Source: Actinomycetospora succinea (GTDB lineage: Bacteria; Actinomycetota; Actinomycetes; Mycobacteriales; Pseudonocardiaceae). From it: 64,000 bases of DNA. The notes beneath the pieces were generated by a model. That model made no database searches and was not told where the DNA came from. It saw nothing but the letters and a program-made list of their open reading frames with translations. The stretch covers positions 744,001 to 808,000 of the forward strand of contig NZ_SNYO01000001.1 in NCBI RefSeq assembly GCF_004363095.1, in the 5' to 3' direction. Within the stretch, counting starts at the first letter, position 1. Each line of letters starts with the position of its first letter. The position numbers and the translations under genes are program-made. This document shows positions 56,243-64,000 of this stretch, one piece after another.

Positions 56243-57154
56243 TCAGAAGGTGGCGTCGCGGTGGTAGTCCGCGGCCACGAGCACCCCGTCGGGGCCGAAC
56301 GACAGGACCCAGATGCTGCCCTTGCGGCACGGCGGGTCGGCGAGGTCACGGTCGGATTCCGGTGGCCGCGGCGCGGTCGCGGCGAGGGTCCCGACGAGCT
56401 GCGGGATGCCGTAGCCCTGCGCGCACACCGCGGCCGTCACGTCGCCGTCGGCGAGCAGGGCCAGCGTCGCGAGCGCGGTGGCCTCGTCGTCCGCGACCGC
56501 CTCGTCGGCCAGGTCCGGGGCGTCGTGCAGGGTGAGCCCCGTCAGCGCGACGTAGGGCTCGACGGTCTGCCGGCAGCGCACGATCGGGACCGCGTGCACG
56601 GCGCCGATCCCGAACCCCTGGAGCAGCGCGGCGATCTGCTGGGCCTGCTCGCGGCCCTCGACGTCGAGCGGGCGCTCGGCGTCGGGCCGGTCCCACTCCG
56701 AGCGCTTGCCGGCGAGCGCGTGGCGCACGAGCAGCACCGTCCGCAGGCCCGCCGGGTGCGCGGCGAAGGTGTCGAGCACGTCGCGGTCGGAGTCGTAGGT
56801 CAGCAGCGGCGCGGCGTCGGCGGGCGCCAGCCAGCGCAGCTCGTCGGTCTCGTCACCCGGGACGAACTCGCCGACGCCCGCCCGCGCGGCCCAGAACTCG
56901 ACGACCTTCTCCTCGCCGTTCACCGGGTAGCGCACGGTCCGCAGGTGCCGGCCCAGGACGGACGCGAACCCGGTCTCCTCGGCGATCTCGCGCACCGCCG
57001 CGTCGACGCGCGTCTCGCCCGGGTCGACCTTGCCCTTCGGGAGGCTCCAGTCGTCGTGGTGCGGGCGGTGGACGATCGCCACCTCGACCTTCTCGTCCGT
57101 CCCGTCCTCCCCGGCCGGACGCCACACCACGGCTCCGGCGGCATGAACCGTCAC
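56243..57154 (-). CDS. mutT1: NUDIX hydrolase with histidine-phosphatase domain, MutT1 type
   Basis: 303 residues from GTG 57154 (GTGA overlap with ppk1). NUDIX box [22 protein letters not shown] lies at about 38-59 (all catalytic Glu/Arg present). The second half begins [13 protein letters not shown], the RH motif of histidine phosphatases, and ends with [11 protein letters not shown]. Mycobacterial MutT1 has this fusion, cleans 8-oxo-(d)GTP and also lies next to ppk1. The coupling of stop and start here supports the same unit. Confidence 0.92.
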   Translation of the reverse strand: MTVHAAGAVVWRPAGEDGTDEKVEVAIVHRPHHDDWSLPKGKVDPGETRVDAAVREIAEETGFASVLGRHLRTVRYPVNGEEKVVEFWAARAGVGEFVPGDETDELRWLAPADAAPLLTYDSDRDVLDTFAAHPAGLRTVLLVRHALAGKRSEWDRPDAERPLDVEGREQAQQIAALLQGFGIGAVHAVPIVRCRQTVEPYVALTGLTLHDAPDLADEAVADDEATALATLALLADGDVTAAVCAQGYGIPQLVGTLAATAPRPPESDRDLADPPCRKGSIWVLSFGPDGVLVAADYHRDATF

Positions 57155-59493
57155 TTGCCCCCCTGTCGCAGCAGCTGCACCTGGTGGTCGTCGACGGCCA
57201 GGCCCTCGTGGTCCTCGCCGGCGGCGACGGGCCACGGGTCCCAGGAGCCGTCGGGTTGCAGCATCCAGCACCGCGTGGACGGGGCGACGGCCGAGTCCAT
57301 GATCTCGTCGAGCTGGGCGGTCAGCCGCGGGTCGGTCACCGGCACCAGCGCCTCGACGCGGCGGTCGAGGTTGCGGTGCATCATGTCCGCGCTGCCGATC
57401 CAGCGCTCCTCGGCGCCGACGAAGTGGAAGATCCGCGAGTGCTCCAGGAAGCGCCCGAGGATCGAGCGCACGCGGATGTTCTCGGAGAGCCCGGGCACGC
57501 CCGCGCGCAGCGAGCACAGCCCGCGCACCACGAGGTCGATCGGCACGCCCGCCGCCGACGCCCGGTAGAGCGCGTCGATGATCTGCTCGTCGACCAGCCC
57601 GTTGACCTTGATCCGGATCCCCGCCGTCTCGCCGCGCTCGGCGCGCTCGCGCTCGCCGTCGATCCGCTCGAGGATGCCGCGGCGCAGGCCGTACGGGGCG
57701 ACCAGCAGCTTGCGGTACGAGGTGCGCCGCGCGTAGCCGGTCAGCACGTTGAACAGGTCGGTGAGATCCGCGGCGATCGTCTCGTCGGCGGTGAACAGGC
57801 CGATGTCCTCGTAGAGCCGGGCGGTCTTCGGGTTGTAGTTGCCGGTGCCGAGGTGGCAGTACCGCTTGATCGCCGAGCCCTCCTGGCGCACCACGAGCAC
57901 GGCCTTGCAGTGGGTCTTGAGCCCGACGAGCCCGTAGACGACGTGCACGCCCGCGCGCTCCAGCGCCCGCGCCCAGCCGATGTTGGCGCGCTCGTCGAAG
58001 CGCGCCTTGATCTCGACGACGGCCACGACCTGCTTGCCGGCCTCGGCGGCGTCGATGAGCGACTCGACGATCGGTGAGTCACCCGAGGTGCGGTAGAGCG
58101 TCTGCTTGATCGCCAGCACCTTCGGGTCGGCCGCGGCCTGCTCGATGAAGCGATGGACGCTCGTGGAGAACGAGTCGTACGGGTGGTGGACGAGGACGTC
58201 GCCCTCGCGCAGCGTCGCGAACACGCTCTTCGGCGTCTCGCCCTCGCTGAACGCGGGGTGGGTGGACGGCACGAACACCGGGTCCTTGAGCTCGGGCCGG
58301 TTGAGGCCCATGAGCTCCATGAGCGCCGACAGGTCGAGCAGGCCGGGCACCTGCACGACGTCGTGCGGGTCGACGTCGAGCTCGCGCAGCAGCAGCTCGA
58401 GCATGTGCTCGCTCATCGTGTCGGTGATCTCGAGGCGCACCGGCGGGCCGAAGCGCCGGCGGGCGAGCTCGCGCTCGAGGGCCTGGAGCAGGTCCTCGTC
58501 GCGGTCCTCCTCGACCTCGAGGTCGGCGTTGCGGGTCACGCGGAACACGTGGTGCTCGACCACGTTCATGCCCTCGAAGAGCTGGTCGAGGTTCTCGGCG
58601 ATGAGGTCCTCGATCGGCAGGAACCACGCCTGCCGGTCGTCGGACGCGCCGTCGTCGTCCGGGTCGGGGTGCACGCGCACGAGCCGCGGCACGTTGTTGG
58701 GCACCTTGACGCGGGCGAAGTGCTCGGTGCCCGCCTCCGGGTCGTGCACCGCCACCGCGAGGTTGAGCGACTGGTTCGAGATGTAGGGGAACGGGTGCGC
58801 CGGGTCGACGGCCAGCGGCGTGAGCACCGGGAACACCTGGCGGGCGAACCAGTCCGAGAGTCGCGGGCGCGCCGACTCGGTGACCTGCGACCAGTCGATG
58901 ATGTGGATGCCGGCCTCGTCGAGCCCGGGGCGGACCTCGTCGAGGAACACCCGCGCGTGCTTGTGCGAGAGCTCCTGGGTGCGGGCGGCGATGCGGACGA
59001 GCTGCTCGCGGGGCGTCAGGCCGTCGGCGCCGCGCACCGCGAGCCCCGCCTCGTCGCGGCGCTTCAGACCGGCCACGCGGACCATGTAGAACTCGTCGAG
59101 GTTCGACGCGAAGATCGACAGGAACTTCGCCCGCTCGAGGAGCGGCTGGCTCGTGTCCTCGGCCAGCGCGAGCACCCGCGCGTTGAACTCCAGCCACGAC
59201 AGCTCGCGGCTGTCGTAGCGGTCCGACGGCAGGTCGGCGGCGCCGGCGGGCCCCGCGGTCGGGGCGGCGGGCGCGGACGGGGTGCGGCGCACCGACCGGG
59301 CGGTCTCGTCGGGCGCGGCCGGCGGGCGGGGACCGGCGAGGTCGGCGGTCTCGGTGACCTCGGTGCCGTCGGTGGGGTCGTCGGTGGGGTCGTCGGTGTC
59401 GACCGCCTCGTGGGCGCCGTGGGACGCGAGGGGTGCCTCGTCGGTCGAGCCGGTCGACGTCACGGAGGACGAGGAGGACGTAGAGGGGCTCAC
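57151..59493 (-). CDS. ppk1: polyphosphate kinase 1
   Basis: 780 residues from GTG 59493. A disordered Ser/Thr/Asp-rich N-terminal 90 residues is followed by the PPK1 N domain ([19 protein letters not shown]), head domain ([16 protein letters not shown]), and the C1/C2 phospholipase-D-like domains with [38 protein letters not shown] (phospho-His) and [11 protein letters not shown]. It makes polyphosphate from ATP reversibly. mutT1 starts inside its stop. Confidence 0.96.
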   Translation of the reverse strand: MSPSTSSSSSVTSTGSTDEAPLASHGAHEAVDTDDPTDDPTDGTEVTETADLAGPRPPAAPDETARSVRRTPSAPAAPTAGPAGAADLPSDRYDSRELSWLEFNARVLALAEDTSQPLLERAKFLSIFASNLDEFYMVRVAGLKRRDEAGLAVRGADGLTPREQLVRIAARTQELSHKHARVFLDEVRPGLDEAGIHIIDWSQVTESARPRLSDWFARQVFPVLTPLAVDPAHPFPYISNQSLNLAVAVHDPEAGTEHFARVKVPNNVPRLVRVHPDPDDDGASDDRQAWFLPIEDLIAENLDQLFEGMNVVEHHVFRVTRNADLEVEEDRDEDLLQALERELARRRFGPPVRLEITDTMSEHMLELLLRELDVDPHDVVQVPGLLDLSALMELMGLNRPELKDPVFVPSTHPAFSEGETPKSVFATLREGDVLVHHPYDSFSTSVHRFIEQAAADPKVLAIKQTLYRTSGDSPIVESLIDAAEAGKQVVAVVEIKARFDERANIGWARALERAGVHVVYGLVGLKTHCKAVLVVRQEGSAIKRYCHLGTGNYNPKTARLYEDIGLFTADETIAADLTDLFNVLTGYARRTSYRKLLVAPYGLRRGILERIDGERERAERGETAGIRIKVNGLVDEQIIDALYRASAAGVPIDLVVRGLCSLRAGVPGLSENIRVRSILGRFLEHSRIFHFVGAEERWIGSADMMHRNLDRRVEALVPVTDPRLTAQLDEIMDSAVAPSTRCWMLQPDGSWDPWPVAAGEDHEGLAVDDHQVQLLRQGGK

Positions 59494-59574
59494 GGGGCTG
59501 ATGGTGCCCCAGGTGGGCGGCCGTCGCGAGCGCCCGCGCGCGGTCCCACTCCGTGAGGTCCGGGCGCGGACGAG

Positions 59575-62487
59575 TCAGGCCACCGGTGCCGGGGTGCGGA
59601 CGCGCAGCGCCGAGCGCACCACGGCGATCGCGGCCGGGCCGTCCGCCGTCGCGCCGCGGCGGGCGGCGGCCTCGGAGGCGACCGCGCCGAGCGACGCGTC
59701 CAGCTCGGCGAGCCGGTCGGCGCCGAGGAGGGCGGGCTGCCCGGCCGCGACGAGCGCGTGGTGCAGCGTCACCACCTCCGCGTCGGCGCCGAGCCGGATC
59801 AGCAGGCGCGCCGAGAACAGCAGGGTCAGCCACTGCTGGCTGCGCTCGCCCAGCTGCTCCCAGGCGTCGAGCACGGGCAGCAGCGCCGCGGTCGCGGTCG
59901 GGACGTCGGAGTGCTCGACGTGGGTGGCCGCGGCGTACATGCCGGCGTACGCGGCGAACCACCGGTTGCGCACGGACGCGAACGTCGCGGCGCTCTCGTC
60001 GAGGTAGGCCAGTGCGGTGGCCGGGTCGGTGTCCTGGAGCGCGCGGCCGATGCTCAGCAGCCCGAGGGCCACGCCCGTGGGGTTGCCGCCCGCCGCGCGG
60101 GCCACGGCGAGGCACTCCTCGGCGTCGCGCAGCGCGGCCTCGGTGGCGCCGAGGAAGGTGCGGCTCAGGGAGAGCTGGGAGAGCGTCCAGGTCAGGCGCG
60201 TGAGGTCGCCGCTCGGTCGGGCGAGCTCGACCTGGCGGGCGTAGTGGGTGTGGCCGTCCGGCCCGCCGCCCTCGTAGACGTCGATGATGGCGAGCACGTC
60301 GCCGGGCTGGGAGCCGCGGGAGGCGCCCTCGACCCACTCGGGGACGCCGGTCTCGCGGGCGAGGCGGACCGCCCGCGGGAAGTCGCCCAGGCAGAACGCG
60401 CCGCGGGCGGCGGCGCCGAGGACCGCGGGCGCCAGGGGGTGGCCGGCGGCGCCGGGCAGGCGGACGGCGTCCTGCGCCCAGTCGGCGAGCTCGTAGCCCA
60501 CGCACCAGTAGGCGACGTCGGGCACGCCGACCACCAGCCGGAGGGCGAGGTCCGCGTCCTGCCGGGCGATCGCCCACCCGACGGCGATCCGGACGTCGTC
60601 CCACGCGCGCAGGAGCCGCTCGACCCACTGCCCCTCGTCGGGGCCCACCAGCCCGGCCGCGGCCCGCTCGGTGAGGTCCAGGACCGCGCGGGCGTGGCGC
60701 TCGCGGGCCGCGTCGAGGTCGTCGCCGAGACGTTCCCGCCCGTACCGCCGCATGGTCTCGAGCAGCCGGTACCAGGTGGCGTCGCCGGCGTGGTCGACGG
60801 TGACCATCGACTTGTCGACCAGCGCCGTGAGCAGGTCGGCGGTGTCGGCCTCGGTGTCGCCGGGCTCGGCGCAGGCGGCGTGCGCGGCGTCGAGGTCGAC
60901 GCCGCCGGCGAACACCGACAGCCGGTCGAACAGCGTCCGCTCGCGGTCGGAGAGCAGGCGGTGGGACCACGCGACGGCCGCCGCGAGGCTCTGGTGGCGG
61001 GTCGGGGTCGCGCGTGAGCCGCCCGCGACGAACGACGGGTCGGCCAGCCGGCTCGCCACCTCCGCGGCGTTCATCGCCCGCATCCGCGCCGCCGCGAGCT
61101 CGATGCCCAGCGGCAGCCCGTCGAGGCGCCGGCACAGGTCGACGACCGCGCCGGGCTTCTCGGCCTCCGGGTCGAAGCCGGGACGGGCGGCGCGGGCCCG
61201 GTCGACGAACAGGGTGGCCGCGTCGTGCGGGGGCAGGGGGTCGATCGGCACGATCCGCTCGCCCTCGACGCCGAGCGGCTCGCGACTGGTCGCGAGCACC
61301 GTGACGGCCGGGCAGTGCCGCAGGACCTGCTCGGCGAGCCCGGCGGCGCCGGCGAGGACGTGCTCGCAGTTGTCGAGGACGAGCAGCAGCTCGCGGTCCC
61401 GGAGGTACTCGATCACCGTCTGCTCGATCGTCGCGCCCGCCCGCTGCTGGAGGTGCAGGGCCGTCGCGACCGCCTGGCTGACCGGGCCGCCGTCCTCCAG
61501 CGGGGCGAGCTCGGCGAACCAGGCACCGCCGCCGTGGCGCGCGACCTCCAGCGCCACGCGGGTCTTGCCGACGCCGCCGAGGCCCGTGAGCGTGACCAGC
61601 GACCCGGCCGCGAGCGCGGCGGTGACGCGGTCGAGGTCGGCACGGCGTCCGACGAAGCTGGTCGCGCGGCGGGGGAGGGCGGGGGTGGCCGGCTCGGGCT
61701 CGGGCGCGGGTTCCGGGCGGGGCGCCGGGACGGTCGGCGCGCTCGGGGTCGGGGTCGCGGCGTCGCCGGTGAGGATCCGCTGGTGGACCGCGCGCAGGGG
61801 CGCGCCGGGGTCGACGCCCAGCTCGTCCGCGAGGCGCGCGCGCACCGCCCGGAACGACGCGAGCGCGTCGGCCTGCCGTCCGCTGCGGACCTGGGCGAGC
61901 ATCAGCTGCCCGGCCAGGCGCTCGTCGAGCGGGTGCGCCCGGACGGCGTCGGTGAGCTCGACGAGGAGGTCGGCGTGGCGCCCGGCGGCGAGCGCGGCGT
62001 CGTTGCGGTCGAGCAGCACGGCGAGCCGCTCGGCCTCGAGCGAGGTGCGGACGGCGGCGAACCACGGGGTGTCGACCGAGCCCAGCGGGGTCCCGCGCCA
62101 CGACGCCAGCGCGCGGTCGGCCAGCGCGGCCGCGTCTGCGGGCCGGTCCGCCGCCCGCGCCTGCGCCGCGAGCAGGCGGAAGGCGTGCAGGTCCACCGAC
62201 GCGGGGTCGGCGGTCAGCGCGTAGCCGGTGCCGGCGCGGGCGAGCTCGACCTCCGGCGCGGCGACGAGCGTGCGCAGCCGGGAGACGTAGGCCGACAGGG
62301 CGTTCCGCGCGCGGTACGGGGGCCGGTCGGCCCAGACGCGGTCGATCAGCTCATCGGTCGGGACGGGGCGGCCCAGCTCCACCAGGAGCACCGCGAGCAC
62401 GCACCGCTGGCGGGCGTGACCCACGTCGACCGGGCGTCCGTCGCGCAGCACGGCGACCTCGCCCAGCACCCGGAACTCGACCGCCAC
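59575..62487 (-). CDS. AfsR/SARP-type regulator with BTAD and NB-ARC domains
   Basis: 970 residues from GTG 62487. N-terminal OmpR-like winged helix (VEFRVLGEVAVLRDGRPVDV, about 1-95), BTAD domain (about 96-245), a Pro/Glu-rich linker, then an NB-ARC ATPase with Walker A GLGGVGKTR (about 303-311) and ELLLVLDNCEHVL. The C-terminal part from about 590 is TPR-like helical. SARP/LAL-type activators like this often control secondary metabolism; no biosynthetic genes are adjacent in the window, so the target is unknown. Confidence 0.93.
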   Translation of the reverse strand: MAVEFRVLGEVAVLRDGRPVDVGHARQRCVLAVLLVELGRPVPTDELIDRVWADRPPYRARNALSAYVSRLRTLVAAPEVELARAGTGYALTADPASVDLHAFRLLAAQARAADRPADAAALADRALASWRGTPLGSVDTPWFAAVRTSLEAERLAVLLDRNDAALAAGRHADLLVELTDAVRAHPLDERLAGQLMLAQVRSGRQADALASFRAVRARLADELGVDPGAPLRAVHQRILTGDAATPTPSAPTVPAPRPEPAPEPEPATPALPRRATSFVGRRADLDRVTAALAAGSLVTLTGLGGVGKTRVALEVARHGGGAWFAELAPLEDGGPVSQAVATALHLQQRAGATIEQTVIEYLRDRELLLVLDNCEHVLAGAAGLAEQVLRHCPAVTVLATSREPLGVEGERIVPIDPLPPHDAATLFVDRARAARPGFDPEAEKPGAVVDLCRRLDGLPLGIELAAARMRAMNAAEVASRLADPSFVAGGSRATPTRHQSLAAAVAWSHRLLSDRERTLFDRLSVFAGGVDLDAAHAACAEPGDTEADTADLLTALVDKSMVTVDHAGDATWYRLLETMRRYGRERLGDDLDAARERHARAVLDLTERAAAGLVGPDEGQWVERLLRAWDDVRIAVGWAIARQDADLALRLVVGVPDVAYWCVGYELADWAQDAVRLPGAAGHPLAPAVLGAAARGAFCLGDFPRAVRLARETGVPEWVEGASRGSQPGDVLAIIDVYEGGGPDGHTHYARQVELARPSGDLTRLTWTLSQLSLSRTFLGATEAALRDAEECLAVARAAGGNPTGVALGLLSIGRALQDTDPATALAYLDESAATFASVRNRWFAAYAGMYAAATHVEHSDVPTATAALLPVLDAWEQLGERSQQWLTLLFSARLLIRLGADAEVVTLHHALVAAGQPALLGADRLAELDASLGAVASEAAARRGATADGPAAIAVVRSALRVRTPAPVA

Positions 62488-62608
62488 CCGGCGATTCCAC
62501 CACGGGGCATGGCCGCCGCCCAGGGGTCTGACCTGCGGATTTCACGATCCGGGAGGACTCGTCGCAGCGACGTCGCGCACGGTGCGCAGCGGGCGACCCA
62601 CCGTCCCC

Positions 62609-62668
62609 GACCCCGCCTGCGACCCCGCCTGCGACCCCGCCTGCGACCCCGCCTGCGACCCCGCCTGC
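62609..62668. repeat. 12-bp tandem repeat, five perfect copies
   Basis: GACCCCGCCTGC repeats five times without a mismatch, then a partial GACCC. It lies 18 bp ahead of the ATG used for the DUF6777-like gene and is in the same frame, where it would read DPAC five times. An in-frame GTG at 62582 would include it in the protein. Confidence 0.9.
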
Positions 62669-62686
62669 GACCCGAAGGACACGACC

Positions 62687-64000
62687 ATGACGCGCACCCT
62701 CGGCACCCCGTCCGACCGCTTCGCCGCGGTGCCCCCGCCGACACGCCCCGTCCCGCCCCCGGTGTCACCGCCACCCCGGCGGTTCCTCCGGACGCTCGGG
62801 GCCGCGGCGGTCGCGCTCGCCGTGGCCGGCGGCGTGGCCGGGGTCGTCGACGGTCTGGGCCCTGCCGGTCCGGAGAACCGGTACCAGCCGGTGTCCTACG
62901 CCGGCGACAACCCGTTCGCCTCCCCGGTCGGCACCGACCGGCCTGGCGTCGCACCCGTCGCGGGAGCCGGTGGCGAGCAGGACGGCGACACCCCGGAGAT
63001 GTACGCCGCCGACCCGTCCGCGCCGTCCTGCGACGCCGCGATGCTGCTCTCGGAGCTGCAGGCCGATCCCGCCCGCGCGGCCGTCTGGGCGCAGGTGCAG
63101 CGCGTCGCGCCCGACCGGATCCCCGAGTTCGTCCAGGGGCTCTCGCCGGTGGTGCTGCGGACCGAGACCGCGGTCGTCGACCACGGGTACCGCGACGGGC
63201 GGTCCGTCGCCACGCCGTCGGTGCTCGCCCCGGGCACCGCGGTGTTCGTCAACAGCTACGGCCAGCCCGTGGTCAAGTGCTTCTCGGGCAACCCGCTGAC
63301 GCCGGGCACGAGCAGCGATCCGGCGGTGACGCGGGTGCGGCCCGCCGCGGCCCCGATCGCCACCTACGCCTTCCACGACCCGGTGGCCCGCGGCCCCGTC
63401 GCGCAGCCGGGCAAGCCGGACACGACGGGCAGCGGCCCGACCCCGGTCCCGGTGGAGGCCGACGGCGGGAGCGGCGGCGCGCCCATCCCGGTCGAGCCGG
63501 ACGGTGGGACCGGTGGCGCGCCCGGCGCCCCCGGTACGCCGGGGCCGGCGGGCCCGGCCGGGCCCGGGACGGGCACCCCGGACCCGGTGACGCAGGGGCC
63601 GTCGCAGATCCCGGTGACGGGCTCCTACAACTACGACGGATCGATCATGCTCTCCGACGGGCGGCTCCAGACCGTCGACGGGCGGGTCGTCACGCTGCCG
63701 CAGCGCGGGCCGGACACCACCGGCCTGGTGGACGGCGGCTGGCGCGACAAGGACGGGCTCCACTACAACCGGGACGGCTCGCGCCGAGACCTCATGCCCG
63801 TGTACGGCATCGAGGGCGTCGTCAACTTCTTCCTGACGCCCGAGGGACGCATGCTCCTCTCCGACGGCCAGGAGGTGCCGCTCCCGGCGAACGTCGGCGT
63901 CATCCGCCACTACGACGGGTCGGTGACCTACTTCGAGCGGGGCGTGGGGCCGCGCGGGTCCGTCTTCATGACGACCTCGCCCGACGGTCAGCACGGCGAC
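62687..64000 (+). CDS. secreted or anchored DUF6777-like protein, 3' end cut
   Basis: 438 residues to the window edge, no stop. ATG 62687 follows GAAGGAC; GTG 62582 is an upstream option. A Pro/Arg-rich cytoplasmic start, a membrane helix (about 42-60), then an extracytoplasmic domain with PSCDAAMLLSELQADPARAAVW and SPVVLRTETAVVDHGY, and a pair of Cys (about 117 and 204), which fit DUF6777. A Gly/Pro linker with collagen-like GXX runs (GTPGPAGPAGPG) leads to a repetitive domain (MLLSDGQEV, IMLSDGRLQ). Role unknown; probably cell-surface. Confidence 0.82.
   Translation, partial: MTRTLGTPSDRFAAVPPPTRPVPPPVSPPPRRFLRTLGAAAVALAVAGGVAGVVDGLGPAGPENRYQPVSYAGDNPFASPVGTDRPGVAPVAGAGGEQDGDTPEMYAADPSAPSCDAAMLLSELQADPARAAVWAQVQRVAPDRIPEFVQGLSPVVLRTETAVVDHGYRDGRSVATPSVLAPGTAVFVNSYGQPVVKCFSGNPLTPGTSSDPAVTRVRPAAAPIATYAFHDPVARGPVAQPGKPDTTGSGPTPVPVEADGGSGGAPIPVEPDGGTGGAPGAPGTPGPAGPAGPGTGTPDPVTQGPSQIPVTGSYNYDGSIMLSDGRLQTVDGRVVTLPQRGPDTTGLVDGGWRDKDGLHYNRDGSRRDLMPVYGIEGVVNFFLTPEGRMLLSDGQEVPLPANVGVIRHYDGSVTYFERGVGPRGSVFMTTSPDGQHGD

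Noticed and set aside
58079..62101. A 1340-codon minus-strand open frame across ppk1 and the AfsR-like gene
   Set aside because: It is an out-of-phase reading of two well-supported genes, with Arg/Pro/Ala-rich low-complexity translation typical of high-GC shadow frames.
62609..62668. CRISPR-like repeat array
   Set aside because: The units are contiguous 12-bp repeats with no spacers and no cas genes; it is a simple tandem repeat. The same applies to 47935-47982.

Overview
The window reads as chromosomal DNA of a high-GC actinobacterium, most likely Pseudonocardiales (an inference). The grounds are very high GC, frequent GTG starts, 4-base ATGA/GTGA overlaps, an NdgR-type IclR gene divergent from leuCD, a ppk1-mutT1 pair, an AfsR-type regulator, and DUF3040 and DUF6777-like proteins. 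I found no rRNA, tRNA, CRISPR array, transposase or phage gene. Both ends cut genes: an amino-acid permease at the left and a secreted DUF6777-like protein at the right.

Layout. (1) 1-5.1 kb: end of an APC permease, two small membrane proteins, a split glutamate-synthase-like set glxB-glxC-glxD, and a START/SRPBCC protein. (2) 5.1-14.7 kb: a tightly coupled minus-strand catabolic operon (acyl-CoA ligase, MBL hydrolase, SDR, three-subunit molybdenum hydroxylase, DpgC-family cofactor-free dioxygenase, alpha/beta hydrolase), divergent from a TetR gene with two palindromic operators. (3) 14.7-17.3 kb: DoxX protein and MarR regulator divergent from a DJ-1/PfpI protein, then small unknowns. (4) 17.4-35.4 kb: a nearly complete glycine-betaine and one-carbon route: glyA, soxB-soxD-soxA-soxG, dimethylglycine oxidase, a cyclodeaminase/cyclohydrolase, GntR regulator, sdaA, purU, IclR regulator, Rieske oxygenase, FAD reductase, MHS-type transporter and Rieske ferredoxin. 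(5) 35.4-36.4 kb: PPK2. (6) 36.6-43.3 kb: a 2-pyrone-4,6-dicarboxylate/4-oxalomesaconate catabolic locus (MFS transporter, LigI, GntR, LigK, tautomerase, DUF1932 dehydrogenase, LigJ). (7) 43.3-64 kb: mostly housekeeping and unknown genes: AlkZ/YcaQ-like protein, ferric-reductase-like protein, ndgR/leuCD, SDR/LysR, siderophore-interacting protein, GlxA-like copper-radical oxidase, mutT1-ppk1, AfsR-like regulator.

How the genes work together. In region 4 the inferred flow is glycine betaine to dimethylglycine (Rieske oxygenase plus reductase and ferredoxin), to sarcosine (Dmg), to glycine (SoxBDAG), to serine (GlyA), to pyruvate (SdaA). The methyl groups become folate-bound C1 units that leave through the cyclohydrolase and PurU as formate. 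Three 36-bp operator-like sites of form GTTGCGS-N22-GCGCAAC sit in front of exactly the three oxygenase components. A different GATATA-type motif precedes glyA and sdaA. In region 6, LigI, the tautomerase, LigJ and LigK together take 2-pyrone-4,6-dicarboxylate to pyruvate and oxaloacetate, with a matching operator in front of each half. Region 2 is the least explained system: it combines CoA activation, a molybdenum hydroxylase and a DpgC-type dioxygenase, and its substrate is unknown.
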